Below are positions 16,036-23,571 of a stretch of DNA of 41,260 nucleotides, one piece after another. A model generated the notes under the pieces. The model was not told the origin of the DNA and ran no database searches. It saw only the letters and a list, made by a program, of their open reading frames with translations. The stretch comes from a virus. A program made the translations under genes and the position numbers. The stretch covers positions 1 to 41,260 of IMG/VR virus record IMGVR_UViG_3300003322_001466. One strand, written 5' to 3'. The first letter of the stretch is position 1, and every line of letters starts with the position of its first letter.

Positions 16036-16364
16036 GCGTACCCACCCCCTCTACCAAGTACACCGAACAGCATATCCTCAACCGCAGTTATGACGAGCGG
16101 TTCGAAGTGCTGGCCTTCGAGCCGATGGAACGCACCGGCCCTTCTTCCGTTTCCTCGCCGGTTTCCAAGCAGACGGCCGTGAAGGTCCAAACTGCCGGCA
16201 CCGTTACCTACGTGGCGAAGGCAGCAATCGGTAGCGACCAGGCGGCGGCGGTGTGGCAGGCCAAAAAGATCGATTCCAGTTCAGGCGTCGCCATAACCTG
16301 GGCGGACGGCAACGCCGACTTTGACAACGTGGCGACCGACCTTTCGCTCCTAACCTATTCCTGA
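16032..16364 (+). CDS. small virion protein of fibre operon
   Basis: A 110-residue protein with a short helical N-terminus (STKYTEQHILNRSYDERFEV) and a beta-rich Ser/Thr/Ala C-terminal part. It overlaps its neighbours by a few bases on both sides, so the fibre genes are translationally coupled. Small proteins of this look precede receptor-binding proteins in many metagenomic podoviruses. Confidence 0.6.
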   Translation: MSVPTPSTKYTEQHILNRSYDERFEVLAFEPMERTGPSSVSSPVSKQTAVKVQTAGTVTYVAKAAIGSDQAAAVWQAKKIDSSSGVAITWADGNADFDNVATDLSLLTYS

Positions 16365-16612
16365 TGGCAATCGTACCGAAGTATGACGTTCTGCTGGATG
16401 AGATACGGGAAGAGGACCTGGGTTACGGCACGGCGGACAACCCCTTTCCGTCCAGCGGTTTTTACATGTACGACGCGTTGGGAGCCTTGCAGATCGTAAC
16501 CATAAGCGCGGCCGGGGCATTCGTCATAACGCCGGCGAGTCCTCCCACCGTTACCACTAACGTCATCCTCAAGGAACTGGGGGGCAATTACATACTAAAG
16601 GGATACAACTAA
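16364..16612 (+). CDS. small beta-rich virion protein
   Basis: An 82-residue protein (MAIVPKYDVLLDEIREEDLG...), probably a small beta structure with several Tyr/Gly turns. Stop and start codons of neighbouring genes overlap by one base on both sides (TGATGG at the start, TAATGG at the end). No family recognised. Confidence 0.6.
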   Translation: MAIVPKYDVLLDEIREEDLGYGTADNPFPSSGFYMYDALGALQIVTISAAGAFVITPASPPTVTTNVILKELGGNYILKGYN

Positions 16613-18606
16613 TGGCAGTCATCATATCCGACAACTTTACCCGCGCCGATTCCACCACGGTGGGCAATTCCTGGGTCGATACCTACTCGAAGTATAAGAT
16701 TGCCAGTAACACTTTGCAGGCCAGGGCCAGTATCGCCAACCTGGCGTCAACCACCATCAACGCTTCCGCTTCCGCTGGTACCAACAGCGTATCGTTGGCC
16801 TCCGGGGGTACCAGTTACGCCGCCGGGGACCTGGTAATGGTAGGAAGGGGTTTGTCCACGGTCGAGCACATGGTAGTTTCCACTTCCACTACCACCAGCA
16901 TCACCTTTACCACCAACTTCGTTAACGCCCATAGCTCCGGCGAGACCATCCAGCGCCAACAGTACGTCCCGCTTCTGCGTCCCAACACGGAAAACGTGCG
17001 GGACGAACAGGTGATCCTGGACATGGCCGCCCTCCCCACGTCTACCCAGTACCTGACGTCCGTTTACCTCCGCTGGCAGGATCCGGGCAATTACATCCGG
17101 ATGCTCTTTTCCTGGAGCACTGCCTTTACCCAGGTGACGGTTTCGCTTTTCCAAGCGGTAAACGGCACCGAAACCGGCGTTAGTCCCACCGATAACTTCA
17201 CGGCCACGGCTGGTTACATTCCCCGGTGGGTCATTACCGTGTACGGTACCAATCCTACCACGGTAAACCTCAAGCCGTTCCGCAACGTAAGCGGTACGTA
17301 CTCTTCCCTCCAAACCTCGGGCGGCATCAAGAACCAGGACTGGACCATTTCCACGGCTACCAACTCCGCGGTCCAAAGCGCCGGTTACTGCGGACTGGCC
17401 ATTGCCTCCGGCAGCGTCAACGGCATCACCGGCTTTACCTACTACGATGCCACCGACCAGAGCGTGGCGGTGAACGATACCCAGGCCGACAAGGGTTTTT
17501 CCCCGTACGTCTGGTACAAGAACGGTTCTACCTACTACCAAACCCAGCACACGAGCGCCTACCTGAAACTTAAGTTCACCGGTACCCACTTGGCCTTCAC
17601 CCAGGACACGTCCCACTGGCAGTCAGGCTATACCGCGGGACCGGTCTTCAAATACAGCATCGACGGTTCCACTTGGCAGTACCCGTCCGGTTCCAGCTCC
17701 GGTACCATCACCTTGGCCAATTCCCTGGTATACGGTACCCATACGTGCCAGATTTACTGGCGGGTAATGGTCGCTGGCGGTACCCAGGACTTATGGACCA
17801 CGCCGGCTTCCAGCCAGCGGATAACCGGCTTCATCCTGGACAACGGCGAATCGTTCCTTGATCCCGGCATGAAGTCCGCCAAGGCCCTCTGGTTCTGCGA
17901 TTCCCTGGGCCTTGGCCCGACCGCCGGGGACGTGGATACCCAGGCCGATCCCGCCGCCAACTTCGCCGCCGGGCTTTCCGCAGCCCTGGTTGCCGAATAC
18001 GGGAGCGTGGCCTTCGGGGGCCAAGGCTACGGTTCCGCGGGGGTATCTAACGTCCCCCAGCTTTATGACGGGACTACTGACTCCAACCAAACGTGGAACA
18101 AGTACTTTTCCGGCCAGAGCAGGCTTTCGGCAGGCCTGTTTTCGCCTGCGCCGACCTATATCATCTGCCAGCAAAGCATCAACGATTACATCCACTCCAC
18201 CTCTTCGGCGACGTACATCGCCAACATCAAGGGCGCCCTTACCGCCTGGAGGACCGCGGCTCCCAACGCCAAGATCATTATTTTCACGGCGTTCCAAGGA
18301 AACCTGTCAACCAGTTCCATGCCCAACGGCATATGGACCGACATGGCTACGGCGTATGCCCAGTACCAGGCAGCCACTCCTGACCAAAACTGCTTCTTCA
18401 TTCAGCTTGACTCCTCAGTAACCGCCGGATTTACCAGCACTCGGTACGATGGAGCGAGCTCCGGTACTTCCGGAACGGCCGATGGAACCCACCCTATCCT
18501 TTCCGAGGAAGTTCCCCTTATCGCGTACTTAAGCCGTGGCGTCTTCCCGGCTCTTTACCCCGCGATCCAGAAAGTCTCATCCAATAACATGTCAGGAGGA
18601 ATATAA
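16612..18606 (+). CDS. tail fibre/spike with SGNH (GDSL) hydrolase domain
   Basis: A 664-residue protein. Residues 1-420 are beta-rich (NFTRADSTTVGNSWVDTYSK and repeated T/S/Y strands), like a LamG-type adhesive region plus stalk. Residues about 425-650 are an SGNH hydrolase with all four blocks: FCDSLG with nucleophile Ser at about 431, GGQGYG (block II Gly), QQSINDY with Asn at about 524, and DGTHP with Asp624 and His627. Such fibres deacetylate or otherwise trim surface polysaccharide during adsorption. It is the longest gene in the fibre set and the best candidate host-range determinant. Confidence 0.85.
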   Translation: MAVIISDNFTRADSTTVGNSWVDTYSKYKIASNTLQARASIANLASTTINASASAGTNSVSLASGGTSYAAGDLVMVGRGLSTVEHMVVSTSTTTSITFTTNFVNAHSSGETIQRQQYVPLLRPNTENVRDEQVILDMAALPTSTQYLTSVYLRWQDPGNYIRMLFSWSTAFTQVTVSLFQAVNGTETGVSPTDNFTATAGYIPRWVITVYGTNPTTVNLKPFRNVSGTYSSLQTSGGIKNQDWTISTATNSAVQSAGYCGLAIASGSVNGITGFTYYDATDQSVAVNDTQADKGFSPYVWYKNGSTYYQTQHTSAYLKLKFTGTHLAFTQDTSHWQSGYTAGPVFKYSIDGSTWQYPSGSSSGTITLANSLVYGTHTCQIYWRVMVAGGTQDLWTTPASSQRITGFILDNGESFLDPGMKSAKALWFCDSLGLGPTAGDVDTQADPAANFAAGLSAALVAEYGSVAFGGQGYGSAGVSNVPQLYDGTTDSNQTWNKYFSGQSRLSAGLFSPAPTYIICQQSINDYIHSTSSATYIANIKGALTAWRTAAPNAKIIIFTAFQGNLSTSSMPNGIWTDMATAYAQYQAATPDQNCFFIQLDSSVTAGFTSTRYDGASSGTSGTADGTHPILSEEVPLIAYLSRGVFPALYPAIQKVSSNNMSGGI

Positions 18607-19373
18607 TGCCCAAGCAAAACTTCAAAAAAGGCACGACCAGCAAGACGGTCAAGGTATTCATCCAATCGGCCACCACCGGTAACCCCATTACCGGTATCGC
18701 TTACAACAGCGTCGGCCTTACCGCCTACTACATTAAGGAAGGTTCTTCCTCAGCCACGGCCATTACCCTGGCCTCCGGTACCCTGGGTACGTGGTCCAGT
18801 GGAGGGTTCGCCGAGGTTGACGCAACCAACATGCCCGGCCTGTACGAACTGGGCATACCCAACGCCGCCCTTACCTCGGCGAACACCTGCCACGTTTACC
18901 TCACCGGCTATTCCGGCATGGTCCCCGTCATCATGGAGATCCAGCTGGAAAACGTGGACAACCAGGACGCCGTGCGCTACGGGATGACGGCCCTTCCGAA
19001 CGCGAACGCCAGCGCTTCGGGCGGCTTGCCGACCTTCGGCACCTCTTCTGGCCAAATAACCCTTTCCGGCGGGGCGGTGACCGTGGGGACCAACAGTGAT
19101 AAGACCGGCTACAGCCTTAGCCAGTCCTTCCCGTCCAACTTCTCATCGCTTGCCATCAACGGTTCCGGGTTGGTGAAGCTTGACCTGACCCAAGCCGTTC
19201 CCACTTCCAACACCGCCGAAACCGTGGGAGATGCCCTGAATGCCGCGCGGGCCGATGGATTCGGCAAGTGGGTGAAGTCCGGAACCACGGTAACCCTGTA
19301 CGCCAACGACGGAACCACGGCGGTCCGGAGCTTTACCCTTGACAGTTCCACGTCGCCTACTTCCCGCACCTAA
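18606..19373 (+). CDS. tail fibre protein
   Basis: A 255-residue protein of a type common in phage fibre loci. The first 110 residues form a beta-sandwich-like domain (KTVKVFIQSATTGNPITGI, SVGLTAYYIKEGSSSATAIT, VDATNMPGLYELGIP, TCHVYLTGYSGMVPVIMEIQ). A flexible Ser/Thr/Gly stalk follows, with a final strand pair GTTVTLYANDGTTAVRSFTL. It overlaps the SGNH fibre by one base. Probably a second receptor-binding or accessory fibre. Confidence 0.75.
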   Translation: MPKQNFKKGTTSKTVKVFIQSATTGNPITGIAYNSVGLTAYYIKEGSSSATAITLASGTLGTWSSGGFAEVDATNMPGLYELGIPNAALTSANTCHVYLTGYSGMVPVIMEIQLENVDNQDAVRYGMTALPNANASASGGLPTFGTSSGQITLSGGAVTVGTNSDKTGYSLSQSFPSNFSSLAINGSGLVKLDLTQAVPTSNTAETVGDALNAARADGFGKWVKSGTTVTLYANDGTTAVRSFTLDSSTSPTSRT

Positions 19374-19402
19374 GGACAGTTCTTCCTTAAGGTCCATATA
19401 AT
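19373..19402 (+). promoter_or_regulatory. late-class promoter AGGACA-N18-TATAAT
   Basis: AGGACA at 19373-19378, an 18-base spacer and a perfect TATAAT at 19397-19402. It drives the lysis cassette. The leader is A-rich (AACAAACAAGC) and lacks an SD before the ATG at 19435. Confidence 0.7.
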
Positions 19403-19434
19403 AAAATCAACAAACAAGCATTAACGATCACACC

Positions 19435-19686
19435 ATGTCCCAATTACTGGACCAGATCGGGAGCGAGGCCGACCAGGCGCTTCGCCCCACCCAAGACCAG
19501 CGGCTTTCCCAGATGCGTGCCATCCTGGAAGCCAAGAAGGAAGAACTGACCCGCGACCGCCAATCCCTAGCTGACCGCCGGGCCAACCTTGACGCCGAGG
19601 AAGCTTCCTTCGCCGGCCGCGAGCAGGAGTTGACCGACGCTTCCAACGAATTGGAAGCCATGGTAAGCCCTGAAAGCCAAGGCTAA
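19435..19686 (+). CDS. small coiled-coil protein of lysis cassette
   Basis: An 83-residue, highly charged helical protein with heptad spacing (RLSQMRAILEAKKEELTRDR and onward). No signal or membrane segment. It is the first gene behind the promoter at 19373-19402 and lies one base before a small membrane protein. It could be a structural or spanin-like accessory; no family recognised. Confidence 0.6.
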   Translation: MSQLLDQIGSEADQALRPTQDQRLSQMRAILEAKKEELTRDRQSLADRRANLDAEEASFAGREQELTDASNELEAMVSPESQG

Positions 19687-19687
19687 G

Positions 19688-19849
19688 ATGCACCTGACCG
19701 AAACGCTGGCGGTGTCCCTGTTCCTTCCCTTGTGCGTGGTCGTCATCGGCCAGGTACTCGGCCATAAGCTTAACCGTGACCAATACGAGCTTACGAAGGA
19801 AATGCGCGACGTCCTGAAAAAGATAGAAGAGAACCAACCGAAAGGATAA
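19688..19849 (+). CDS. small one-pass membrane protein of lysis cassette
   Basis: A 53-residue protein (ATG 19688, TAA 19847-19849). Residues 6-24 form one hydrophobic helix (LAVSLFLPLCVVVIGQVLG), followed by a charged helix (NRDQYELTKEMRDVLKKIEE). The topology resembles an inner-membrane spanin or a class III holin accessory. It ends 2 nt before the endolysin start. Confidence 0.6.
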   Translation: MHLTETLAVSLFLPLCVVVIGQVLGHKLNRDQYELTKEMRDVLKKIEENQPKG

Positions 19850-19851
19850 CC

Positions 19852-20532
19852 ATGCAGATTTACAAGCAAACCGATCCTTCCTGGGAAGCCTTGCCGCTCG
19901 GCAATTCCCCCTACAAGATGGGAGAGCCGGGCGTCGGGTACGGCTGTACCACCGTCGCCGTGGCGCAGCTTCTCGCCCTGGCCGGCTGGGACATCAACCC
20001 GGCCCAGGTCTGCCAATCCCTTGAGGCGAACGGCGGCTATACCGACCAAAGCAACAAGCTCGGCGGCGGCTTGCTCATTTGGGACAAACTGATGCAGGCC
20101 TATCCCCAGTTCCACTGGAAAGGAGGCGGACCGTACCACCTGTGGTCCGGACGCTACGGCGCTTCCGTTCACTGGCTTTCCGAGAAGGACGGTACCTTTT
20201 ACGACTCGATTACCGGACGTTCGTTCGGCAGCAAGGAAGAGGCGGAGGCAACCGTCGGCGTGAAGGGGCTTACGCTCACGTACGCCAACTCAATCGACCA
20301 GGCGCCGGTTCCCGTCAACGTCAACTTCTTCGGCACCGTCTCCGTAAGCCTGCTGAATGCCCGCCAGGAAGCCACCCGTGACTCCGCCACGATCAAGCAG
20401 GTCGGTCGGGGAACCCTGGTCGAATTCCTGGAAAAGAAGGATGACGGCGAAATGGTGGACGGAAACTCCACGTGGTACAAGCGGGCCGAAGAAGGCCTGT
20501 GGATGTGGAGCGGTGGCATTACCCTCAAGTAA
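19852..20532 (+). CDS. endolysin: C39-like cysteine peptidase plus SH3 domain
   Basis: A 226-residue lysin. Residues about 1-150 match the C39-like peptidase pattern: QTDPSWEALPLG, then VGYGCTTVAVAQLLALAGWD with the catalytic Cys at about 32, GASVHWLSEKDG with His at about 107, and TFYDSITG with Asp at about 118. Residues about 160-226 are a bacterial SH3-type wall-binding domain (VSLLNARQEATRDSATIKQV, WYKRAEEGLWMWSG). It would cleave peptide bonds of peptidoglycan. There is no signal peptide, so export depends on a holin. Preceded by AAAGGATAACC. Confidence 0.8.
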   Translation: MQIYKQTDPSWEALPLGNSPYKMGEPGVGYGCTTVAVAQLLALAGWDINPAQVCQSLEANGGYTDQSNKLGGGLLIWDKLMQAYPQFHWKGGGPYHLWSGRYGASVHWLSEKDGTFYDSITGRSFGSKEEAEATVGVKGLTLTYANSIDQAPVPVNVNFFGTVSVSLLNARQEATRDSATIKQVGRGTLVEFLEKKDDGEMVDGNSTWYKRAEEGLWMWSGGITLK

Positions 20533-20552
20533 CCAATAAGTAACGTATTACC

Positions 20553-20783
20553 ATGGACAAGGTATTCTGGCGTCGGAGCGAATGGTGGGCAGCGGTGGCA
20601 TTCCCCTGGCTGGCCACGGTGATCGACAGTTTGCAGCACCTCATCAGCAACGGCAACCTGCCGGCGGACAACCCCGTGTACATCCTCCTCCTGAAGAGCA
20701 CGGCCATCCTGACCGGCCTGTACACCCTGGGACGGGCCTTCGTAAAGGGCAAGTCCGTTGACAGCGGCCAGGCCCAAGGCTAG
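20553..20783 (+). CDS. holin-like membrane protein
   Basis: A 76-residue protein with two likely membrane helices (WWAAVAFPWLATVIDSLQHL and VYILLLKSTAILTGLYTLG) joined by a short polar loop, and a charged C-terminus. Size, topology and position after the endolysin fit a class II holin. It is the last gene of the rightward late block and is followed by a bidirectional terminator. Confidence 0.6.
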   Translation: MDKVFWRRSEWWAAVAFPWLATVIDSLQHLISNGNLPADNPVYILLLKSTAILTGLYTLGRAFVKGKSVDSGQAQG

Positions 20784-20832
20784 GATAAGGACATCCGGCC
20801 CCACCGGATCCCTTTGCCCGTCATCGCACAGG

Positions 20833-20865
20833 AAAAAACGCCCCGTCCTATACCGGGGCGTTTTT
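20833..20865. terminator. bidirectional intrinsic terminator
   Basis: A-tract plus ACGCCCCG, loop TCCTATAC, CGGGGCGT plus T-tract: a GC-rich stem flanked by A and T runs, functional on both strands. It separates the rightward lysis genes from the leftward early operon. Confidence 0.9.
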
Positions 20866-20873
20866 AGTGGGTA

Positions 20874-20903
20874 TTGACAAGGGTTTGGGCGCGGGAGCAC
20901 AAT
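20874..20903 (+). promoter_or_regulatory. candidate promoter TTGACA-N18-CACAAT
   Basis: TTGACA at 20874-20879 and CACAAT at 20898-20903 with 18-base spacing, placed directly between the bidirectional terminator and the candidate small RNA. Confidence 0.45.
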
Positions 20904-20909
20904 GGAGTG

Positions 20910-21048
20910 GCAACGCGGATGCGTGGCCCCTGAACGATTAGGCTGATCCTAGGTAGCCGAAAGATCCCGGGCCGGGCCCAGCGCGCCGCACCGTACTAAG
21001 AACCGTTAGGATAAGGAGTAACCCTTCTGAAAGTAAGCGGTTCTTTTT
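20910..21048 (+). ncRNA. candidate small structured RNA
   Basis: About 140 bases with no credible gene, bounded by the promoter at 20874-20903 and an intrinsic terminator: AGAACCG at 20999-21005 pairs with CGGTTCT at 21038-21044, followed by a T run. The inner loop holds AAGG-AGTAAC-CCTT. Upstream, GGCT/AGCC around 20941-20958 and GC-rich segments (CCCGGGCCGGGCCC) can form further helices. It also contains TAAGGAG, an anti-SD complement, in the terminator loop. No known RNA family recognised. Confidence 0.5.
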
Positions 21049-21067
21049 TATTGGCCTCCCACATTAC

Positions 21068-21478
21068 TTACAGGTCTTGCAAATATTCATCGATAATCCT
21101 TTTTGCCTCCTCGAAACCGACGGCGAACTCAGCCGCGTAACGGCGTTTCCTTAACCGGTCCAGCAATGCCGCCTGCTCCCTGATATGCCGGTCGGCGGTC
21201 AGCTCGCCGTTCTTTTTGTATACGCAGGTCCCTTCTCGCTTGAGTTCCAAGAAAAGGCCGCAGTACTGAGGTCCTTCCTGGTGGCCTTCGTCCCATTCGT
21301 GCCACTTCGGCTGGGCAACGAAGATGTCGGGCCAGGCGCGTCCCTGCTGGACCGCCTTGGCTTGGCGGGCTTGGGACATGGTAAGCCGTACCCCTGCCAT
21401 GTCGGTGTGCCACAGGACATCCGGATAGCGGTAGCGCAAGTACTGGGCTACCTGGAGGTGGAGGTCGGCTTCGGTCAT
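21068..21478 (-). CDS. VRR-NUC domain nuclease
   Basis: A 136-residue, probably complete VRR-NUC (PD-(D/E)xK superfamily) protein. The core reads ADLHLQVAQYLRYRYPDVLW, then GRAWPDIFVAQP (Asp of the PD motif at about 51) and YCGLFLELKREGT (ExK at about 78-80). These stand-alone nucleases can act on branched DNA such as Holliday junctions; in phages they often lie in recombination/packaging regions. It is the last gene of the leftward operon. ATG overlaps the preceding stop (ATGA). Confidence 0.8.
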   Translation of the reverse strand: MTEADLHLQVAQYLRYRYPDVLWHTDMAGVRLTMSQARQAKAVQQGRAWPDIFVAQPKWHEWDEGHQEGPQYCGLFLELKREGTCVYKKNGELTADRHIREQAALLDRLRKRRYAAEFAVGFEEAKRIIDEYLQDL

Positions 21479-21645
21479 TTGGCAGCCGTCCTTACGGCGT
21501 ACACCGGCAGCGGAAACCCGTTATCGGGCAGCGGTTCCGCGGTAGCCACGATTACCAAGAAGAAAAACAAGAGGAAGAGCACAATGAAGGCGGCGACGCG
21601 GTACCAGCGTTGCTTGGATAGCGGGGGTCCGGGTATGTACCTCAT
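21475..21645 (-). CDS. small membrane protein
   Basis: A 56-residue protein starting at ATG 21645 (MRYIPGPPLSKQRWYRVAAF...). One strongly hydrophobic helix (AFIVLFLLFFFLVIVATA) is followed by a short non-cytoplasmic tail (EPLPDNGFPLPVYAV). Coupled to the VRR-NUC gene by an ATGA overlap. No family recognised. Confidence 0.55.
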   Translation of the reverse strand: MRYIPGPPLSKQRWYRVAAFIVLFLLFFFLVIVATAEPLPDNGFPLPVYAVRTAAK

Positions 21646-21689
21646 GGTATTCCCATGATACGTCAGCCTGGACCGCAAATCCACCTATC

Positions 21690-21980
21690 CTACCTTTCCC
21701 CTTCCTCCAGGTCGGCGTCACCGGATTCTATGGCATCAAGCGCCACGTTGAAGGAAGGATACCGTCCAAGGACCGTGACGTGTCCCCCTTCTTCGAATCT
21801 GGCTACTTCGATGGGAGCCGCCCCATATGCCTGTTTCATGAGGAACTGGAACCGTTCGGCGAGAGGTTCGTCCCCAGGGGATACCTCGTCAGGGAAAACG
21901 GCCCGGTCTATCACGGAGTAGCGTTGCCCTTCGTGTTCCCATATCTGTTGGTTCTTGCGCTTGGAAGAGATTTCCTTCAT
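21690..21980 (-). CDS. unknown small soluble protein
   Basis: A 96-residue acidic protein (MKEISSKRKNQQIWEHEGQR, later MKQAYGAAPIEVARFEEGGH). Mixed alpha/beta look, no cysteine clusters, no membrane segment. 13 nt after the winged-helix gene in the same operon. Not recognised. Confidence 0.6.
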   Translation of the reverse strand: MKEISSKRKNQQIWEHEGQRYSVIDRAVFPDEVSPGDEPLAERFQFLMKQAYGAAPIEVARFEEGGHVTVLGRYPSFNVALDAIESGDADLEEGER

Positions 21981-21993
21981 GGGGGTATCGTGG

Positions 21994-22494
21994 TTATTCG
22001 GTTGGTTTTCGGCCCAGGGCGTCGGCCAGCTTGTTGGCTAGGATCACGTATTCGCGCTCCCAGTCCACGGGTTGCGCTTGGACCTTTTCGACCGTATCGT
22101 TTTCCCATCTCAATCGCCCTGCTCCTACTCCTAATAGTTCCTCAGTGTTTCTATCGGGGGCGGTGGATGACATTTCTTTTTCCGATTCCGAATCAGCTGG
22201 GATCGGCGTAACGATAACGGTTTGCTTCGGATGCTGGTTCATCTCCTTCAGTTTGTAGTCCCACTTGGTCGCTTCGACGATTCCTTTCTGGGTCAGGGTC
22301 AAGAAAATTAACTTACCCTTTTCCTTCCTGGATGTTATCCATCCCTTTGCCTGCATCAGCTTTATGCTTCCCGTACTTATCTGTCCTTTCTTTCGAAGTA
22401 AGCGCCGTATTTCAATAAGGCTCAGCGGACCGTCAAGGAGAAGTACCAGTATCTTGTACGGCAACCTTTTGTCTACTTTCATTCCTTTGTTCAT
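21994..22494 (-). CDS. winged-helix DNA-binding protein
   Basis: A 166-residue protein. Residues about 10-75 look like a winged helix (YKILVLLLDGPLSLIEIRRL, LRKKGQISTGSIKLMQAKGW, wing ITSRKEKGKLIFLTLTQKG). The C-terminal 90 residues are polar with a final helix (REYVILANKLADALG). Probably a transcription regulator of the phage. The ATG at 22494 has no SD and is preceded by AACTAACCGAAAGACG, a leader shared with several other genes here. Confidence 0.65.
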   Translation of the reverse strand: MNKGMKVDKRLPYKILVLLLDGPLSLIEIRRLLRKKGQISTGSIKLMQAKGWITSRKEKGKLIFLTLTQKGIVEATKWDYKLKEMNQHPKQTVIVTPIPADSESEKEMSSTAPDRNTEELLGVGAGRLRWENDTVEKVQAQPVDWEREYVILANKLADALGRKPTE

Positions 22495-22550
22495 CGTCTT
22501 TCGGTTAGTTATTAGTTCTTACAATGGAGCTATTTCCTTTTCCGTGGTCA

Positions 22551-22703
22551 TTATTCCTTCTTCTGGTTCACAGGTTCTTCGCTAAGCGCCTTCTTTAGAA
22601 TGGCCCAGTGCGCCTCTACGATGGCTTCGGTCCTGCCAAGGCGGTAACCTATGTAGATGCCGAATCCAACATTTATGCAGGTAGCTATGATTTCTCCGAT
22701 CAT
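22551..22703 (-). CDS. small membrane protein
   Basis: A 50-residue protein (MIGEIIATCINVGFGIYIGY onward) with one N-terminal hydrophobic helix and a charged helical tail. The ATG overlaps the stop of the zinc-finger gene (ATGA). Not recognised. Confidence 0.55.
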   Translation of the reverse strand: MIGEIIATCINVGFGIYIGYRLGRTEAIVEAHWAILKKALSEEPVNQKKE

Positions 22704-22894
22704 TCTTTCTCCTTCTCCCCGACGGGGGTAATTATTTTTCTCATGCTTATAAGTGCGTTGTATGGATTGCCTAGCTTTCTCCGCGCGCACCTGCCGCACA
22801 TGGGTTTCCATTCTCCCTCTAGTGTTTCCTGTTCCCACATCGGCTTGTTCGGTAAGTAACCGTATTTACACCAGTTACAAGGTACCTTACTCAC
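22700..22894 (-). CDS. small zinc-ribbon protein
   Basis: A 64-residue protein with two CxxC knuckles (PCNWCKYGYLPNKP and KPMCGRCARRK), consistent with one zinc site. It begins at GTG 22894, which overlaps the end of a 16-codon reading frame. Could bind nucleic acid or mediate protein contacts. Not assigned to a family. Confidence 0.65.
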   Translation of the reverse strand: MSKVPCNWCKYGYLPNKPMWEQETLEGEWKPMCGRCARRKLGNPYNALISMRKIITPVGEKEKE

Positions 22895-22937
22895 GGTCGG
22901 TTCCTTCCTCCTCGGCGAGTAGATGGTCGTTAGTCAT
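22887..22937 (-). CDS. possible micro-gene (16 codons)
   Basis: ATG 22937 to TAA 22887 encodes MTNDHLLAEEEGTDRE. It overlaps the membrane-protein stop by ATGA, and the GTG of the zinc-ribbon gene lies inside its end. It also carries the GGAGGAAGGA that would serve as SD for the next gene. It may be just a coupling device. Confidence 0.3.
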   Translation of the reverse strand: MTNDHLLAEEEGTDRE

Positions 22938-23047
22938 AGTTCTTTTAGTAACTTATAGAATCCGTAGATTACCAACCCCACAAGGCATGCAACCAGGATA
23001 GTGCCTGCGATGCCAAGGATGCCCAGTAAAATGCCTGCTAAGTCCAT
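22934..23047 (-). CDS. very small membrane protein
   Basis: 37 residues: MDLAGILLGILGIAGTILVA, then CLVGLVIYGFYKLLKEL, a single long hydrophobic helix with a basic C-terminal end. It looks like a regulatory micro-membrane protein. The start is preceded by an A/T-rich, SD-less leader. Confidence 0.5.
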   Translation of the reverse strand: MDLAGILLGILGIAGTILVACLVGLVIYGFYKLLKEL

Positions 23048-23056
23048 AATGGTTGG

Positions 23057-23218
23057 TTAATCATTGGATTTAGGATTACCGTCATAGAACTTCTCCTGCA
23101 GGTAGGCCATATGGCCTACCACTTGACTATGCACGTCACTTGGAAGGTCGGTCCGCATGCTTAGGGATATCGCCTGTTCGTCCGTCAGGTTGGGAATAGG
23201 AGGGTAGCAGGTATTCAT
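23057..23218 (-). CDS. unknown small protein
   Basis: A 53-residue protein (MNTCYPPIPNLTDEQAISLS..., ending YDGNPKSND). ATGA overlap with the upstream gene. The coding sequence contains a perfect 20-bp palindrome at 23101-23120. No family recognised. Confidence 0.55.
   Translation of the reverse strand: MNTCYPPIPNLTDEQAISLSMRTDLPSDVHSQVVGHMAYLQEKFYDGNPKSND
23101..23120. repeat. perfect 20-bp palindrome inside a coding sequence
   Basis: GGTAGGCCATATGGCCTACC reads the same on both strands with no central gap. That is unusual inside a gene, and it may be a binding site for a dimeric protein. Confidence 0.6.
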
Positions 23219-23571
23219 TCTTCCTCCTTCTCCCCGCCCCCGGCGGACGCGCCGAGCAGTTCGGCCATGGCTATATCAACTTCTTGGTAGAAGTATCCTT
23301 GTTGTACTGTCGGCAATTCACCGTCAAATGGTTCTCCTGAAATCTTCTTCGCCTTCTCCCTCATATCCCGCACACCAGCCCTGTATCCGTCTTGGTACAG
23401 CAGGCGGCCGGAGTTGTCCATTTTGGCTTGGCCTTCTCTCACGCCGCGGGCGTAGGCCTGCCGTTCCAAGCGGCCCACCATTTCTTCCAGTTCATGGAAA
23501 ACCATGCCATAGGGATCAACCTTGTACGGGGAAAGTACCTCCAGCATTTCGGACAGTTTTTCGTCGGTCAT
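23215..23571 (-). CDS. unknown acidic helical protein
   Basis: A 118-residue protein with a helical middle (HELEEMVGRLERQAYARGVR, YQDGYRAGVRDMREKAKKIS) and a Gly/Glu C-terminus. No membrane segment or known motif. Both ends overlap neighbouring genes by 4 nt. Confidence 0.6.
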   Translation of the reverse strand: MTDEKLSEMLEVLSPYKVDPYGMVFHELEEMVGRLERQAYARGVREGQAKMDNSGRLLYQDGYRAGVRDMREKAKKISGEPFDGELPTVQQGYFYQEVDIAMAELLGASAGGGEKEEE

